Assembly: GCA_964651435.1 (NCBI GenBank)
Contig: CAZYVU010000001.1
Coordinates: 76,658 to 140,657, forward strand
From: CAZYVU01 sp964651435
Lineage (GTDB): Bacteria > Desulfobacterota > Syntrophorhabdia > Syntrophorhabdales > CAYQXL01
DNA length: 64,000 nt
Direction: 5' to 3'
Part shown: positions 51,508 to 59,244 of the stretch, one piece after another
How positions within the stretch are numbered: the stretch's first letter is position 1
Layout of the letters: the number at the start of each line of letters is the position of its first letter
Notes under the pieces: model-generated
What the model saw: the letters and a program-made list of their open reading frames with translations, nothing else
Database searches by the model: none
Told to the model about the DNA's origin: nothing
Made by a program: the position numbers and the translations under genes

Positions 51508-52769
51508 TCATAGAAGGAGGCGAGCGCCTCAGGGGTTCAGTTCGTATCAGCGGGTCAAAGAACGCCGCGCTGCCGCTCATCGCCGCCACAATTCTCCGGA
51601 AAGGCCAATACAGCATAGGCAACGTGCCACACCTGAGAGACGTGGATACGATGGTGCGGCTGCTCAGGATGCTCGGTGGGGATGCCCGTTGGAGCGGCGA
51701 GCGGACCCTGGAGGTCGACACAAGGGACCTTGACAATCACGTGGCGCCCTACGAGGTCGTAAAAGAGATGAGGGCCTCGGTGCTTGTCCTGGGTTCGCTT
51801 GTCGGGGGGCTCAAGAAGGCCACCGTCTCCTACCCCGGCGGCTGCGCCATCGGGGTAAGGCCCATCGATCTGCACCTGAAGGGTCTTTCCGCCTTAGGCT
51901 GTGAGGTGGCCATCCGGGAAGGCTATGTCGACGTGACGGCCAAGGCGCTTAAGGGCGCGCGCATCCGCTTTGATGCGACTACCGTCGGAGGGACGGAAAA
52001 CATTCTCATGGCGGCGGTCACCGCAAGAGGTGAAACGATCATCGAAAACGCGGCCCGGGAGCCGGAGGTTGTTGACCTCGCAAACATGCTGAAGCGGATG
52101 GGGGCCCGCATCGATGGTGCGGGAACGGAGGTCATACGGGTTATAGGCGTCAAAGATCTCGTGCCCTGCAACTACGAAGTCATTCCCGACCGCATTGAGG
52201 CGGGCACGTTTCTTGTCGCGTGCGGGATCACGAGGGGCAGCATGGTGCTCGAGGGGTGCATCCCCGAACAGCTCACGGCGGTCATAGAAAAGCTGAGGGA
52301 GACGGGCATGGAGATCGTGGAGGAGAACGGAGCCCTCAGGGTGTCCATGTCGAGGAAGAAACCCACATCGGTAGACGTGAAAACGATGCCCTATCCGGGC
52401 TTTCCAACGGATATGCAGGCGCAGGTGATGGCCTTCATGTCCCTGGGAAGGGGAATCAGCGCGGTGACGGAGACCATCTTCGAGAACAGGATGATGCATG
52501 TCGCCGAGTTGAGGAGAATGGGGGCAGACATACGGGTTGTGGGAAACACGGCCCTCGTCCGGGGGGTCCCCATGCTTTCGGGCGCAAAAGTGATGGCAAC
52601 GGACCTGAGGGCCAGCGCATCGCTTATTCTTGCCGGCCTTGCAGCCTACGGAACGACGGAGGTGTCGAGGATTTACCACATCGACAGGGGCTACGAGCGG
52701 ATCGAGGAAAAGCTGAAGGGGCTTGGGGCGAAGATCGAGAGGAGGAAGGGTGAAAATCTGGGATCTTGA
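51495..52769 (+). CDS. murA: UDP-N-acetylglucosamine 1-carboxyvinyltransferase
   Basis: 424 residues. It begins VIEGGERLRGSVRISGSKNA (KN-A loop), the active-site Cys is in SYPGGCAIGVRPIDLHLKG, and FDATTVGGTENILMAAVTA and PYPGFPTDMQAQVMAFMSLG are standard MurA motifs. With Cys at this place the enzyme should be fosfomycin-sensitive. It makes the first committed step of peptidoglycan synthesis. Its end overlaps hisD by 20 bp. Confidence 0.98.
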   Translation: METLVIEGGERLRGSVRISGSKNAALPLIAATILRKGQYSIGNVPHLRDVDTMVRLLRMLGGDARWSGERTLEVDTRDLDNHVAPYEVVKEMRASVLVLGSLVGGLKKATVSYPGGCAIGVRPIDLHLKGLSALGCEVAIREGYVDVTAKALKGARIRFDATTVGGTENILMAAVTARGETIIENAAREPEVVDLANMLKRMGARIDGAGTEVIRVIGVKDLVPCNYEVIPDRIEAGTFLVACGITRGSMVLEGCIPEQLTAVIEKLRETGMEIVEENGALRVSMSRKKPTSVDVKTMPYPGFPTDMQAQVMAFMSLGRGISAVTETIFENRMMHVAELRRMGADIRVVGNTALVRGVPMLSGAKVMATDLRASASLILAGLAAYGTTEVSRIYHIDRGYERIEEKLKGLGAKIERRKGENLGS

Positions 52770-54030
52770 GCAGGAATCCGAAGGCCTCCTCGGCTTCGTC
52801 ATGAAGCGGCGCGAGGAGAAGAAGCGAGACATCGGGACCTCCGTCGTGGCTATCAAAAAAGAGTTGCTGGCCCGGGGCGACGGTGCCTTGACCGATTTTG
52901 CGCGCCGGTGGGACGGCTGGGAAAAGGACTACCCGCTCAAGGTGTCACCCGACGAAATAGCGACGCGCAGCGCCGAGGTTCCGAAGGCGGACCTGTCGAT
53001 CCTTAGGGGCATGATCCGCAACGTGACGGCCTACCACAAGGGTCAGAAGCCGAAGGGGAGGACCTATAGGGACCGCGGGGTGACGGTTCGGGAGTCCTGG
53101 GTTCCCGTTGAGCGGGCGATGGTCTATGTGCCCGCCGGCACCGCCCCCTATCCCTCATCGTTAATTATGGGGGCCGTACCGGCCAAGATAGCGGGGGTCA
53201 GGCACATATCGGTGGCTACGCCGGCCAGAAACGGGGAGGTAAACCCCTACATCCTCGCCTCCGCCAAGCTTCTGGGCATAGAGGAGGTTTTCAGGGTCGG
53301 GGGGGCACAGGCGGTCTACGCCTTCGCCTATGGCACCGAGACGGTGCCGCAGGTGGATATGATTGTCGGCCCGGGCAACGCCTACGTGGAAGAGGCAAAG
53401 CGGGACGTGTACGGACGGGTGGGCATCGACATGCTCGCCGGGCCGACGGAGCTCATCATTCTCGCGGCCGAAGCGCTCTCCCCCGAAGCCGTGGTGTGGG
53501 ACATGTTCTCCCAGGCGGAGCACGACGAGATGGCAACGGTAGGGCTTTTCTCGTCGGACAAGGCCTTCCTGGATCGGGTGCTGGAGGCCGCCGGAAGGCT
53601 CCTGCCCAAGGCGGAGCGCCGGTCAGTCATTGAAAAGGCGCTGAACGACAACGGCTTTGTCGTTTTTTTCAAAGACCTCGCAAAGGCGCTTGAGCTTATA
53701 GACCGCATAGCGCCGGAACACATGGAGTATATCGGACCGGCAGGCGGAGAAAGAAGGATTCGCTATCCGGGTATCGTCTATCTGGGACCCGACACCACGG
53801 TGGCGCTCGGGGATTACTACATAGGAACAAACCACGTCCTGCCGACGGGCGGCGCCGGCAGGTTCACGGCGGGCCTCTGCGTCGACCGCTTTATGCGACG
53901 CAGGTCGCTGGTAAGGGTAACGAAGGGGTTTGTCCGGGACTTTGGAGATGACGCCATGAGGCTTGCCGCCATCGAGGGGCTTTTCGCCCACAGACAGGCA
54001 ATAGGGAGCAGAAAGGAGCAGACGGAATGA
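52750..54030 (+). CDS. hisD: Histidinol dehydrogenase
   Basis: 426 residues from GTG 52750, preceded by GAGAGGAGGAAGG. It has VYVPAGTAPYPSSLIMGAVP, GGAQAVYAFAYGTETVPQVD, GPGNAYVEEAKRDVYGRVGI, SQAEHDEMATVGLFS (zinc Gln-His) and the C-terminal GDYYIGTNHVLPTGGAGRFT. It oxidises histidinol to histidine with zinc and NAD. It overlaps murA by 20 bp and hisG by 4 bp. An upstream TTG in the same frame is inside murA with no site and is rejected. Confidence 0.97.
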   Translation: MKIWDLEQESEGLLGFVMKRREEKKRDIGTSVVAIKKELLARGDGALTDFARRWDGWEKDYPLKVSPDEIATRSAEVPKADLSILRGMIRNVTAYHKGQKPKGRTYRDRGVTVRESWVPVERAMVYVPAGTAPYPSSLIMGAVPAKIAGVRHISVATPARNGEVNPYILASAKLLGIEEVFRVGGAQAVYAFAYGTETVPQVDMIVGPGNAYVEEAKRDVYGRVGIDMLAGPTELIILAAEALSPEAVVWDMFSQAEHDEMATVGLFSSDKAFLDRVLEAAGRLLPKAERRSVIEKALNDNGFVVFFKDLAKALELIDRIAPEHMEYIGPAGGERRIRYPGIVYLGPDTTVALGDYYIGTNHVLPTGGAGRFTAGLCVDRFMRRRSLVRVTKGFVRDFGDDAMRLAAIEGLFAHRQAIGSRKEQTE

Positions 54031-54896
54031 AGCTGAAGATTGGTTTGCCGAAAGGGAGCCTGCAGGAACAGACGATAAAACTCTTCAAGAAGGCAGGGTT
54101 CAACATCAAGCTGCTTGAAAGGTCTTATGTGCCGTCCATTGACGATCCGGACCTGGAAGGCCTCCTCATTCGGGCCCAGGAGATGGCGAGATATGTGGAG
54201 GACGGCATTCTCGACATCGGCATAACAGGCTTTGACTGGGTGCTGGAGCAGGATGCCAAGGTGACGGAGCTGGAGCGATTTCGTTACGGCAAGGTGGGCT
54301 TTCGGGGCGTAAAGTGGGTCGTCGCGGTGCCGAAAGAGTCGTCCATCATGACGGTCGATGACCTGCGGGGCAAGAAGGTGGCTACGGAGCTCGTGGCATA
54401 CACGAAGCGGTATCTGAAGAAGCGGGGCATCGAGGCCGGCGTGGAGTTTTCTTGGGGGGCGACGGAGGTAAAGCCGCCGCTTTTGGCCGATGCCATCGTC
54501 GAGGTGACGGAAACGGGGGCCTCCCTGAGGGCCAACAACCTGAGGATAGTCGACACCATCCTGGAGTCGGAGACTGTTCTTATCGCCAACAAGGCGTCGA
54601 TGAAAGACGAGTGGAAGCGGAGAAAAATAGAAAATATCATTATCCTTTTGAAGGGGGCGCTGCTGGCCGAAGAGAAGGTGGGCCTGAAGATGAACGTCCC
54701 GAAGAAGAAGCTGGAGAAGGTGGTGTCCATACTGCCGTCACTCCAGACGCCTACGGTTTCCACGCTCTCCGACGAGAAATGGGTCGCCATCGAGGTGATC
54801 ATGGACGAGTCGGTCGTGAGAGACATCATCCCTGACCTCAAGAGGGCCGGGGCGCAGGGCATTGTGGAGTATCCGTTAAACAAAGTCATACTATAG
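54027..54896 (+). CDS. hisG: ATP phosphoribosyltransferase (long form)
   Basis: 289 residues. It starts MKLKIGLPKGSLQEQTIKLF and has GILDIGITGFDWVLEQDAKV and the PRPP loop region VEVTETGASLRANNLRIVDT. The C-terminal about 75 residues (MNVPKKKLEKVVSILPSLQT onward) are the PII-like histidine-binding domain of the long, hetero-partner-independent HisG, so no hisZ is needed. This is the first step of histidine synthesis. Confidence 0.97.
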   Translation: MKLKIGLPKGSLQEQTIKLFKKAGFNIKLLERSYVPSIDDPDLEGLLIRAQEMARYVEDGILDIGITGFDWVLEQDAKVTELERFRYGKVGFRGVKWVVAVPKESSIMTVDDLRGKKVATELVAYTKRYLKKRGIEAGVEFSWGATEVKPPLLADAIVEVTETGASLRANNLRIVDTILESETVLIANKASMKDEWKRRKIENIIILLKGALLAEEKVGLKMNVPKKKLEKVVSILPSLQTPTVSTLSDEKWVAIEVIMDESVVRDIIPDLKRAGAQGIVEYPLNKVIL

Positions 54897-54906
54897 GGGG
54901 CGCCAC

Positions 54907-55491
54907 ATGACGAGAGCGGGCAAGGCCGAACGGACGACGAAAGAGACATCGGTTGCCGTCGAATGGGTCTTGGACGGCAAGGGTGCCGGACAGGTTTCAA
55001 CGGGCATACCCTTTTTCGACCACATGCTTCAGTTGTTGGCAAAGCACGCCTTTTTCGACCTCAAGGTGACGGCGCAGGGGGACATCGAGGTCGATCACCA
55101 CCACACCGTTGAGGACGTCGGCATCGTCATGGGCCGGGCGCTGAAGGAGGCGCTGGGAGACTTTTCCGGCATCAACCGTTACGGGTGGGCCATCGTGCCC
55201 ATGGATGAAGCGCTGGCAATGGTGGCCGTGGACGTCTGCGGAAGGCCCAACTTTGTCTGGAAAGGCGCCCTGAAGGGACATATCGGCACCTTCGATGCCG
55301 AGGTTGTCAAAGAGTTCTTTAAAGGATTTGTAGCAGAGGCGAGGGTTGCGCTCCACATTAACCTCATGTACGGGGAGAACCTGCACCACCAGGTCGAAGC
55401 GGCTTTCAAGGCCTTTGCCAAGGCCCTGAGGCAGGCCGCGGCTGAGGACAAGGCGATAGAGGGGGCGCTCTCGACGAAAGGACTGTTATGA
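54907..55491 (+). CDS. hisB: Imidazoleglycerol-phosphate dehydratase
   Basis: 194 residues, monofunctional. It has IPFFDHMLQLLAKHAFFDLK, DIEVDHHHTVEDVGIVMGRA (the first DHHxxE metal set) and GENLHHQVEAAFKAFAKALR (second set). It dehydrates imidazoleglycerol phosphate. No phosphatase domain is fused, so histidinol-phosphatase activity must come from another protein; the HAD phosphatase at 40964 is one loose possibility. It overlaps hisH by 4 bp. Confidence 0.97.
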   Translation: MTRAGKAERTTKETSVAVEWVLDGKGAGQVSTGIPFFDHMLQLLAKHAFFDLKVTAQGDIEVDHHHTVEDVGIVMGRALKEALGDFSGINRYGWAIVPMDEALAMVAVDVCGRPNFVWKGALKGHIGTFDAEVVKEFFKGFVAEARVALHINLMYGENLHHQVEAAFKAFAKALRQAAAEDKAIEGALSTKGLL

Positions 55492-56099
55492 TAGCCATCG
55501 TCGATTATGGCATGGGAAACCTGAAGAGCGTCACCAATGCCTTTCAGAGGCTGGGCCTTGCTGTGCCGGTCAGTTCGGACAGGCGCGTTCTTGACGGGGC
55601 CCGCGCCATAGTGCTGCCGGGCGTAGGCGCCTTCGGGAAGTGCATGGAGAACCTCGAAACATCGGGACTTGCCGATTTCGTTAGGGGATGGATAGAGTCG
55701 GGCCGCCGGTACCTGGGCATCTGCCTTGGCATGCAGATACTCTTCCGGTCCAGCGAAGAGGCACCGGGCGTCCGGGGCCTCGGGGTGGTGGAGGGCGAGG
55801 TTCTGCGATTCGCCTCCGACGTCAAGGTGCCCCACATGGGCTGGAACAGCGTCGCCTTAGCCCAGGAATCACCCATGTTCACAGGCATACGGGACGGGGA
55901 GTTCTTCTATTTTGTCCACTCTTACTACTGCCGGCCCGACGAGCCGGTGACGGCGACGAAAACGACGTACGGCGTCGACTTTGCGTCGTCCATCCGGAGG
56001 GGGAACCTTTTTGCCTGCCAGTTTCACCCCGAAAAGAGCCAAAAGGCCGGCCTCGCCATGCTTCAGAATTTCGTTGACCTTGTGAAAGGAGCCGCCTAA
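55488..56099 (+). CDS. hisH: Imidazole glycerol phosphate synthase, glutamine amidotransferase subunit
   Basis: 203 residues. It begins MIAIVDYGMGNLKSVTNAFQ; the triad is Cys in YLGICLGMQILFRSSEE, and His-Glu in FACQFHPEKSQKAG. It hydrolyses glutamine and channels ammonia to HisF, which is not in the window. The partial his operon ends here. Confidence 0.97.
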   Translation: MIAIVDYGMGNLKSVTNAFQRLGLAVPVSSDRRVLDGARAIVLPGVGAFGKCMENLETSGLADFVRGWIESGRRYLGICLGMQILFRSSEEAPGVRGLGVVEGEVLRFASDVKVPHMGWNSVALAQESPMFTGIRDGEFFYFVHSYYCRPDEPVTATKTTYGVDFASSIRRGNLFACQFHPEKSQKAGLAMLQNFVDLVKGAA

Positions 56100-56136
56100 G
56101 CAAACCCTCTTTCGATTGGGCTGAGCCCTTCGGCGC

Positions 56137-57288
56137 TTAGAGGGTCTTGAGCCAGCCTTCGAGGCGGGAGCAGCCCTCCCGCAGCATGTCGATGCCCGTG
56201 GCGTAGGTGAAGCGGACGTGGGATCCGGCCCTGAAGGACCCGAAGTCGTACCCGGGGGTGAGGGCCACCTTTGCCTCCTCCAGCGCCCTTTCAACGAACC
56301 GCATGCTGTCAAGCCCCCAACGCTCGATGCTTGCATAAACGTAAAAAGCCCCCTCAGGATAGACGGGGATGGTGAATCCGAGGCGGGAGAGCTCGGGAAC
56401 GAGGAAGTCTCTGCGGGCCCGGTAGGTACTCCTCATCTCGGCCACGTCGTCTGTTGCGTCCAGGGCGGCGAGGGCGGCATACTGAGAAATGGTGGGCGGC
56501 GAGATGTAGACGTTCTGGGCGATCTTCTGAATGGGCCGGACAAGCTCCTCGGGAACGACCATCCAGCCGAGCCTCCACCCCGTCATTGCATAGGTCTTGG
56601 AAAACCCGTTGACAACGATGATGCCGTCATCGATGGTAAGGGCGGTTGTGGGCGGGCTGTCGTAGGCCAATCCCGAATATATTTCGTCCATGACAAGCGG
56701 AACGCCCTGCCGGGCGAGGTGGGCGTGAAGCACGGCGAGGCGCGCGCCGTCGTACAGGGTGCCCGTCGGGTTGGCCGGGTTGGAGAGGATGAGGAGGTCT
56801 GGCGCCCCATCGAGAGCCGCAAAGTGGGCTGGTGTGACCTCGAAATGGGTTTCCTCCGTCACCGGCAGGGACAGGATAGACGCATCGAAGAGGTGGGCAA
56901 AGTTCTTGTAGCAGGGATATCCCGGGTCGGACAGGGCGAGGGAGCCGCCCCTGTTCAACAGCGCACCGAGGAGAAGGAGAAAGGCACCCGACGTGCCGTT
57001 GACGACGATGACCCTTTCCGGAGCGACCGACAGGCCGTGATCGGAGGCATAATGGCCGGCTATCTGCTGCCTCAGCTCGGGAATCCCCAGGCTGTGCGTG
57101 TAGGAGGTGCGATTTTCGAGGATGCTTTGGGCCGCCCGCTCCTTAATGGCCTGCGGCGTAGGAAAGTCGGGCTCCCCAACCTCCAGATGAATGACGCTTT
57201 CGCCCTGGGCCTCCATGGCCTTGGCCTTTTCCAGGAGCTCCATCACATAGAAAGGAGATATGCGCGCTGTTCTGTCTGCAATTCTCAT
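56137..57288 (-). CDS. Class I/II PLP-dependent aminotransferase
   Basis: 383 residues, start ATG 57288. The N-terminus is MRIADRTARISPFYVMELLE, GEPDFPTPQAIKERA and the Schiff-base Lys in NGFSKTYAMTGWRLGWMV are clear, with SNPANPTGTL and DEIYSGL for PLP. It fits the broad aspartate/aromatic aminotransferase group (AAT1-like). A much longer frame extends upstream to 57912, but its extra part lies antisense to tetR and is not used. It is convergent with hisH (37-bp gap), which lacks hisC nearby, so a histidinol-phosphate role is possible but not shown by the sequence. Confidence 0.88.
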   Translation of the reverse strand: MRIADRTARISPFYVMELLEKAKAMEAQGESVIHLEVGEPDFPTPQAIKERAAQSILENRTSYTHSLGIPELRQQIAGHYASDHGLSVAPERVIVVNGTSGAFLLLLGALLNRGGSLALSDPGYPCYKNFAHLFDASILSLPVTEETHFEVTPAHFAALDGAPDLLILSNPANPTGTLYDGARLAVLHAHLARQGVPLVMDEIYSGLAYDSPPTTALTIDDGIIVVNGFSKTYAMTGWRLGWMVVPEELVRPIQKIAQNVYISPPTISQYAALAALDATDDVAEMRSTYRARRDFLVPELSRLGFTIPVYPEGAFYVYASIERWGLDSMRFVERALEEAKVALTPGYDFGSFRAGSHVRFTYATGIDMLREGCSRLEGWLKTL

Positions 57289-57355
57289 GACAAGGCAGAA
57301 TCTACCAGAGGATGAAACCGCTGTCAACGGCATGTGGATGAGAGCGAAAAACAGC

Positions 57356-57413
57356 TTGACAGGGGCCGGCCCCCAAAGTAGGCTATACTGCACAGTCTGG
57401 ACTGTATAGTATA
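57356..57413 (+). promoter_or_regulatory. tetR/RND promoter with 30-bp operator palindrome
   Basis: Halves TATACTGCACAGTC (57384-57397) and GACTGTATAGTATA (57400-57413) form an inverted repeat with 12 of 14 positions matching around a TG centre. This is the expected size for a TetR-family operator. A TTGACA lies at 57356-57361 and the left half includes TATACT (57384-57389), but the gap is 22 bp and itself contains the palindrome GGGGCCGGCCCC (57362-57373). The likely function is autorepression of tetR and the efflux genes. Confidence 0.7.
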
Positions 57414-57436
57414 GTCCGGCCAGAAGGAGGAGTCCG

Positions 57437-57985
57437 ATGAGCCCGCGAGCGAATGCCCACGGCGTAATACTGGATGCCGCAGAGGCCGTAGTGGCAGAGG
57501 AGGGTGCGGCCCACCTGACCCTCGATGCGGTGGCGACGAAGGCAGGGGTGAGCCGGGGCGGGCTTCTGTACCACTTTCCCAACAAGGAGGCCCTGCTCAA
57601 GGGCATGCTGGACCGCTTCATCGCCCGCGCCAAGGAGAGGCGGATGAGGATTCGGGAGGGACTGGTGGAAAGTAAGGGCCGCGAAACAACGGCCCACGTG
57701 CTGTCGGCCCTGGAGCACGACGACGCATCCATGAGGGCCGCATCGGCAGCCCTGCTCGCTATGGGCGCCCAGCGCCCGGGGCTCATGGCACCAGCAAAGA
57801 AAGAGTACAGGAAGCTGATGGAAGACATAGCGAGGGACGGGCTCGCCTTTGAGCGCGCCGCTGTCATCGCCCTTGCCACGGACGGCTTGCGGCTTGCCGA
57901 GCTGTTGTCCATTTCGCCCTTTGACGAAGGGGAGCGCCGCAGGATTGTGGAAGAGATTATTGCCCTGGCAAAAGGCCGGACCTAA
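57437..57985 (+). CDS. TetR family transcriptional regulator
   Basis: 182 residues. The N-terminal HTH (residues 10-50) reads ILDAAEAVVAEEGAAHLTLD and GVSRGGLLYHFPNKEALLKG, typical of TetR (here of a TetR_C_6-like subgroup with FPNKEALL). The C-terminal domain should bind a ligand that is exported by the pump below. AGAAGGAGG precedes the ATG. It lies 23 bp after a palindromic operator and 53 bp before the RND adaptor gene. Confidence 0.93.
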   Translation: MSPRANAHGVILDAAEAVVAEEGAAHLTLDAVATKAGVSRGGLLYHFPNKEALLKGMLDRFIARAKERRMRIREGLVESKGRETTAHVLSALEHDDASMRAASAALLAMGAQRPGLMAPAKKEYRKLMEDIARDGLAFERAAVIALATDGLRLAELLSISPFDEGERRRIVEEIIALAKGRT

Positions 57986-58038
57986 AGGCCCACAACCCAT
58001 GAGAGCACATATTTGACATGAAATATCCGAGGTATTAC

Positions 58039-59232
58039 ATGCAGACAAAGCAGATGAAAGCCTTTTTACTTCTCTCTTTTGTTGTGGCCGTTGCGCTTGC
58101 GGCTGCCGGCTGCGGAAACAGGAAGGCGCCGGCGCAGCAGGGGCCGCCGGAGGTCGCCGTCGTTGAGATGCGTCACGAGCGCGTGCCTGTCGTTACCGAG
58201 CTTCCGGCCCGAACGTCAGCCTATCTTGTGGCCGAGGTGCGGCCGCAGGTAAGCGGCATCGTCCAGAAGAGGCTCTTCACCGAGGGTACGGACGTCAAGG
58301 CCGGTCAACTGCTGTACCAGATCGAACCGGCAACCTACGAGGCGGCTTACGCAGGGGCCAAGGCGGCCCTTGCCCGGGCCGAAGGGCATATCGTATCGGT
58401 CAGAAACAGGGTTGAGCGCTACAAGGAACTCGTCACCATAAAGGCGGTGAGCCAGCAGGACTATGACGATGCCTACGCCGCGTTAAAACAGGCGGAGGCG
58501 GAGATCGAGGCGAACAAGGCGGCGGTGGAGGCTGCCCGGATCAACCTTGCCTACACGCGCGTTACCGCGCCGATTACGGGGCGCGTAGGAAAATCGAACG
58601 TGACGGTGGGCGCCCTTGCCACTGCCCACCAAGGGATTCCCTTTACGACCATCCAGCAGCTCGACCCCATCTATGTAGACGCCATGCAGTCGAGCGCCAA
58701 CCTGTTACAGCTCAAGGCCCACATAGCGGCAGGCCGGATCAAGGGTGACGGGCCGGGGCAGGCGCGGGTGAAGCTGGTGCTCGAAGACGGCACTCCCTAT
58801 CCCCAGGAAGGAACGCTCAAGTTTTCAGACGTCACCGTCGATGCCAGCACGGGATCGTTCATTCTCAGGATGGTTTTTCCAAACCCCAAACACACATTGC
58901 TGCCGGGCATGTATGTGCGGGCCGTTGTTCAGGAGGGGATTGTGGAGCAAGGGATCCTCGTGCCCCAGCAGGGGGTGTCCCTTGACATGAAAGGAAACTT
59001 CGTCGCCCTCGTCGTCGGCCCGTCGGACAAGGTCGAGCCGCGCACATTAAAGATCGACCGGGCCGTAGGGAACAAGTGGCTCGTCACCGAAGGGCTCAAG
59101 GCGGGCGACCGCGTCATCGTCGAGGGAGTCCAGAAGGTACGCCCCGGTTCCCCCGTCAAGATTGTGCCCTTGGAGGCCGGCAAGGAGGCCCAGGCCCCCG
59201 CGAAGGCACAGCCGCCGGCCAAGGCCCGGTAG
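58039..59232 (+). CDS. RND efflux periplasmic adaptor subunit (AcrA/MexA-like)
   Basis: 397 residues from ATG 58039. A lipoprotein signal MKAFLLLSFVVAVALAAAGC fixes it to the inner membrane. The beta-barrel and lipoyl half-domains (ARTSAYLVAEVRPQVSGIVQ and LAYTRVTAPITGRVGKSNVT) flank a helical hairpin (about residues 90-170), and the membrane-proximal domain follows. Start 58039 is favoured over an in-frame ATG at 58018 because GAGG is 6 bp before it. It links the pump to the outer channel. Confidence 0.95.
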   Translation: MQTKQMKAFLLLSFVVAVALAAAGCGNRKAPAQQGPPEVAVVEMRHERVPVVTELPARTSAYLVAEVRPQVSGIVQKRLFTEGTDVKAGQLLYQIEPATYEAAYAGAKAALARAEGHIVSVRNRVERYKELVTIKAVSQQDYDDAYAALKQAEAEIEANKAAVEAARINLAYTRVTAPITGRVGKSNVTVGALATAHQGIPFTTIQQLDPIYVDAMQSSANLLQLKAHIAAGRIKGDGPGQARVKLVLEDGTPYPQEGTLKFSDVTVDASTGSFILRMVFPNPKHTLLPGMYVRAVVQEGIVEQGILVPQQGVSLDMKGNFVALVVGPSDKVEPRTLKIDRAVGNKWLVTEGLKAGDRVIVEGVQKVRPGSPVKIVPLEAGKEAQAPAKAQPPAKAR

Positions 59233-59244
59233 GCGAGGCAGCCC

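Noticed and set aside
57289..57912. N-terminal extension of the aminotransferase frame up to 57912
   Set aside because: The extra 208 codons cross the tetR operator and lie antisense to tetR; the family N-terminus begins at 57288.
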